A model generated the notes under the pieces. The model did not search any database, was not told the DNA's origin, and was given only the letters and a program-made list of their open reading frames with translations. DNA of 33,970 nucleotides from Streptomyces adustus. Lineage in GTDB: Bacteria > Actinomycetota > Actinomycetes > Streptomycetales > Streptomycetaceae. Below, one piece after another: positions 32,387 through 33,970 of the stretch (positions are counted from its first letter, which is position 1; every line of letters begins with the position of its first letter). Where the stretch lies: contig NZ_VJZD01000088.1 of the NCBI RefSeq assembly GCF_009377175.1, forward strand, positions 1-33,970, written 5' to 3'. The position numbers were made by a program, and so were the translations under genes.

Positions 32387-33195
32387 GGCTGCCCGGCCGG
32401 CAGCCGGTCCAGGAGCGCCTGGAACACGAGGTGCAGCACGGGCTCGAACTGGTGGTACGTCGGCAGAGCGGACACGTGCAGGAGTCGCCACCCTGCGCCC
32501 GTAGGCTCCAGGACCAGCAGGCAGAAGTCCGCGCCGAGCGAGCGCAGCCGGTCGAGCAGCGGAGCGAGAGCGCTGCGGGTGGCGGAGCTCGGGATCCCGC
32601 CGGTCTGCGACGGCTCGAACACCCGGTCCCCGGCGAGCAGGACGTACCGGACGCGGTCCGGATCGAACAGGGTGAAGCGCAGGATCTCGTCCGGGACTTG
32701 AGCTTCCGTGTCCCGGCCCAGGAACATGCCGTCACGCTCGCGATGGACGTTGACGCGCTCGGCGGGCGCTGCCGCGTGCAGGGGCCGACCGAGCGAGGAC
32801 GGCGGGAGCGCCACCCCGGGCACCCGGGCCAGCAGGAGGGGATCGAGGGATGGCAGGAAGCCCTGGCGCGTCGCTCGGTTGACCACGGGCCCCTGCCAGA
32901 GGGCGAGCGCCGACCACCAGACGGCCAGCGCCTCGGCGTGCGCGAACATCGCGTCACCGTCTTCACCACCGGGCGCCCCGATTCCCCGGTGCAGCACGCC
33001 CCGCACCGGTTCACCGTCCACCCGGAGATCGACGTGGTACGACGCGTCCCGCCCGGAAGTCACCGTGACGCACACCTCGTTGAACCCCTGGGGCATCACC
33101 GCCCTGTGCCCGCGCTCCGCCGCGAAGGCACAGAACATGCGGGCGGTCTCGTCATCGGACGGGGCGAGCACCAGCAAAGTCACCGCGATCCTCAT
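32383..33195 (-). CDS. Degenerate ATP-grasp-like partner protein
   Basis: A 270-residue protein from ATG 33195 after GGAAGAG. The N-terminus VTLLVLAPSDDETARMFCAF and VVNRATRQGFLPSLDPLLL follow the pre-ATP-grasp pattern of MvdC/MvdD-type proteins (strand, D-x-x-A, then VNRP...S). The second half keeps a strand pattern (RVRYVLLAGDRVF, DFCLLVLEPTGAGWRLLHVS) but I cannot find the E-x-N magnesium motif or nucleotide lysines of an active ATP-grasp fold. It may be a non-catalytic subunit that binds the leader peptide or dimerises with the downstream ligase. Its end overlaps the ligase start by 4 bases and its start overlaps the small protein upstream by 44 bases. Confidence 0.72.
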   Translation of the reverse strand: MRIAVTLLVLAPSDDETARMFCAFAAERGHRAVMPQGFNEVCVTVTSGRDASYHVDLRVDGEPVRGVLHRGIGAPGGEDGDAMFAHAEALAVWWSALALWQGPVVNRATRQGFLPSLDPLLLARVPGVALPPSSLGRPLHAAAPAERVNVHRERDGMFLGRDTEAQVPDEILRFTLFDPDRVRYVLLAGDRVFEPSQTGGIPSSATRSALAPLLDRLRSLGADFCLLVLEPTGAGWRLLHVSALPTYHQFEPVLHLVFQALLDRLPAGQP

Positions 33196-33373
33196 GCTCT
33201 TCCGACTCGTCGGGAACGTCGTCCCCGGCGGACCTGAGCGCGTGCAACGCCTGCGCGAGCTGCCACGCGTTCCGCGCGAGATCGGTGGTCACATCGGGAC
33301 GTGCGGCGGCCGGCAGGAAAAGTCCGGATGCGCCACAGCCGCGAACATCCCATCCCCGCATGTCATCAGTCAC
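33152..33373 (-). CDS. Small protein in RiPP-like operon
   Basis: About 73 residues from GTG 33373 (VTDDMRGWDVRGCGASGLFL), with ATG 33361 as an alternative start. A helix TDLARNAWQLAQALHALRS and an acidic tail VPDESEEHEDR follow. It begins within the last codons of the precursor-like gene and ends 44 bases inside the next gene, so translation is coupled. I do not recognise it. It could be a leader-binding accessory, a second peptide substrate, or a regulatory small protein. Confidence 0.5.
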   Translation of the reverse strand: MTDDMRGWDVRGCGASGLFLPAAARPDVTTDLARNAWQLAQALHALRSAGDDVPDESEEHEDRGDFAGARPVR

Positions 33374-33698
33374 GACTGACCGGGAGCACGACCGGACCCC
33401 ATTCGCCGACCGGCACCGAGGAAAGGTTCGCGCTGGACCCGCCGTATCCGCTGCTCGCGCCGGGAGTGCTCCGCTCGCCGAATTCGCTTCCCTCGCTGAA
33501 TTCGCTGCGCTCGGAGTTCTCGCTGTTCTCACTCGTTTCGCTGGTCTCGCTTCCCTCGCTGCCCTCCTTCATCCGGGTGAGCCCCGGCACACCCTGACCT
33601 CCCAGGTCCCCCGCCCGAAGGGCATCGAACCTGCGGGCGGCGTCCTGAATTTCGACGGGAAAGGAGGCGAAGGCGGAAACGGAGGCTATGTCAGTCAT
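33366..33698 (-). CDS. Candidate RiPP precursor peptide with eleven E-x-S triplets
   Basis: A 110-residue protein from ATG 33698 after GGGGGA. Residues 1-44 look like a leader (helical FPVEIQDAARRFDALRAGDL). Residues 45-77 are eleven triplets of the form Glu-x-Ser, with x being G, G, T, T, N, N, R, F, G, F, R; only the tenth has Gly instead of Ser. A Gly/Ser-rich segment and GEWGPVVLPVSRD end the protein. Regularly spaced Glu and Ser side chains are what an ATP-grasp omega-ester-forming ligase needs, and such a ligase is encoded in the same operon. No signal peptide or known domain is seen. Confidence 0.7.
   Translation of the reverse strand: MTDIASVSAFASFPVEIQDAARRFDALRAGDLGGQGVPGLTRMKEGSEGSETSETSENSENSERSEFSEGSEFGERSTPGASSGYGGSSANLSSVPVGEWGPVVLPVSRD
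33468..33566 (-). repeat. Tandem 9-base repeats encoding the E-x-S array
   Basis: Eleven consecutive 9-base units (GAr-NNN-TCN type on the minus strand) span residues 45-77 of the precursor-like protein. Adjacent units are often near-identical in pairs, suggesting growth by duplication or slippage. Confidence 0.75.
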
Positions 33699-33732
33699 GA
33701 TTTCCCCCTGAACTGCGAAGCCCGGTGCATTC

Positions 33733-33757
33733 CACGGTATCTCCCGCCGAAAGTTCC
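33733..33757 (-). promoter_or_regulatory. Possible ECF-type promoter for the RiPP-like operon
   Basis: On the minus strand GGAAC (33757-33753) is followed after 16 bases by CGTG (33736-33733), 35 bases upstream of ATG 33698. GGAAC fits ECF-type -35 elements; the -10 is a poor match. Confidence 0.22.
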
Positions 33758-33945
33758 CCGCAGGGGGCGCGCGAAGCACCCGAACGACAGAAAAACGCCC
33801 CGGCACGGGTTTTGGGTCCAGGGAGGAGGGTGCACGCCACGTCGACGGCCGCGGACGCGTGCCGGGCGGTGGGAGCGGGGCTGTCGGAACCGGCGTCACC
33901 GGGTGGCTCGTCTCGAGCAGCAAGATCGGACGGAGGGGAGACCAA

Positions 33946-33970
33946 GTGGAGCCAGGGGCGGCGGGGGCCC
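33946..33970 (+). CDS. Possible gene start running off the right edge
   Basis: GTG 33946 lies at ideal distance from GGAGGGGAG and opens VEPGAAGA to the window end. Eight codons are too few to identify. An alternative open frame starts at GTG 33830 and also runs to the end, but its ribosome binding site is too close. Confidence 0.3.

Noticed and set aside
33830..33970. Open plus-strand frame from GTG 33830 to the window end
   Set aside because: The ribosome binding site abuts the start codon and composition worsens after 30 codons; GTG 33946 in another frame has better spacing.

Overview
The window looks like accessory or arm-type chromosomal DNA from a Streptomyces or a close actinobacterial relative. 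The evidence is the very high GC content with strong third-position G/C, many GTG/TTG starts, frequent 4-base ATGA/GTGA overlaps, and typical streptomycete families: MmyB-type XRE regulators, an ECF41 sigma factor, an F420-type luciferase-fold oxidoreductase, a DUF4232-like lipoprotein and a HelD/HelR-like helicase. I see no rRNA, tRNA, CRISPR array, intact insertion sequence or replication origin. All assignments come from reading the sequence, not from database searches.

Left part (1-8.5 kb). An F420-type oxidoreductase is divergent from an MmyB-type XRE regulator. A SnoaL-like protein follows, and its promoter region carries the same ATTCCC-N4-GGGAAT palindrome as the regulator's, which suggests a small regulon. 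Next is an NAD-salvage pair: a PnuC-type transporter and a NadR-type NMN adenylyltransferase/ribosylnicotinamide kinase, with an operator-like inverted repeat over the -10 and next to the ribosome binding site. After a small membrane protein comes a terpene-like locus: a cytochrome P450, the remnant of a polyprenyl diphosphate synthase C-terminus, and a UbiA-fold prenyltransferase or terpene cyclase. A frameshifted repeat-helix protein closes this part.

Middle part (8.5-24.4 kb). Mostly regulator/target pairs: DHA2 transporter with TetR, DJ-1/PfpI protein with LysR, an FAD-linked oxidase, two SAM methyltransferases, an XRE regulator divergent from an unusual SDR, a sulfatase pseudogene with internal deletions, a VOC protein, a secreted transglycosylase-like protein, a large HelD/HelR-like helicase with a long C-terminal extension, and a cupin. 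Strong hairpin terminators sit at 8525-8563, 10906-10943 and 18568-18605.

Right part (24.4-34 kb). An AhpD/carboxymuconolactone decarboxylase-like gene and an ECF41 sigma factor are divergent and share a TGTCACA-N16-CRTC promoter architecture. A DUF4232-like lipoprotein is divergent from a tightly coupled cobalt-type nitrile hydratase operon (beta, alpha, activator) that continues into a beta-carbonic-anhydrase-like protein and a metallo-beta-lactamase-fold protein. The combination fits nitrile hydration or, speculatively, thiocyanate to carbonyl sulfide chemistry.

The most interesting locus is at the right end on the minus strand: four overlapping genes encoding a 110-aa peptide with eleven tandem E-x-S-like triplets, a 73-aa protein, a 270-aa degenerate ATP-grasp-like protein and a 324-aa ATP-grasp ligase. 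I read it as a candidate graspetide-like (omega-ester/amide) RiPP system that I do not recognise as any described family.
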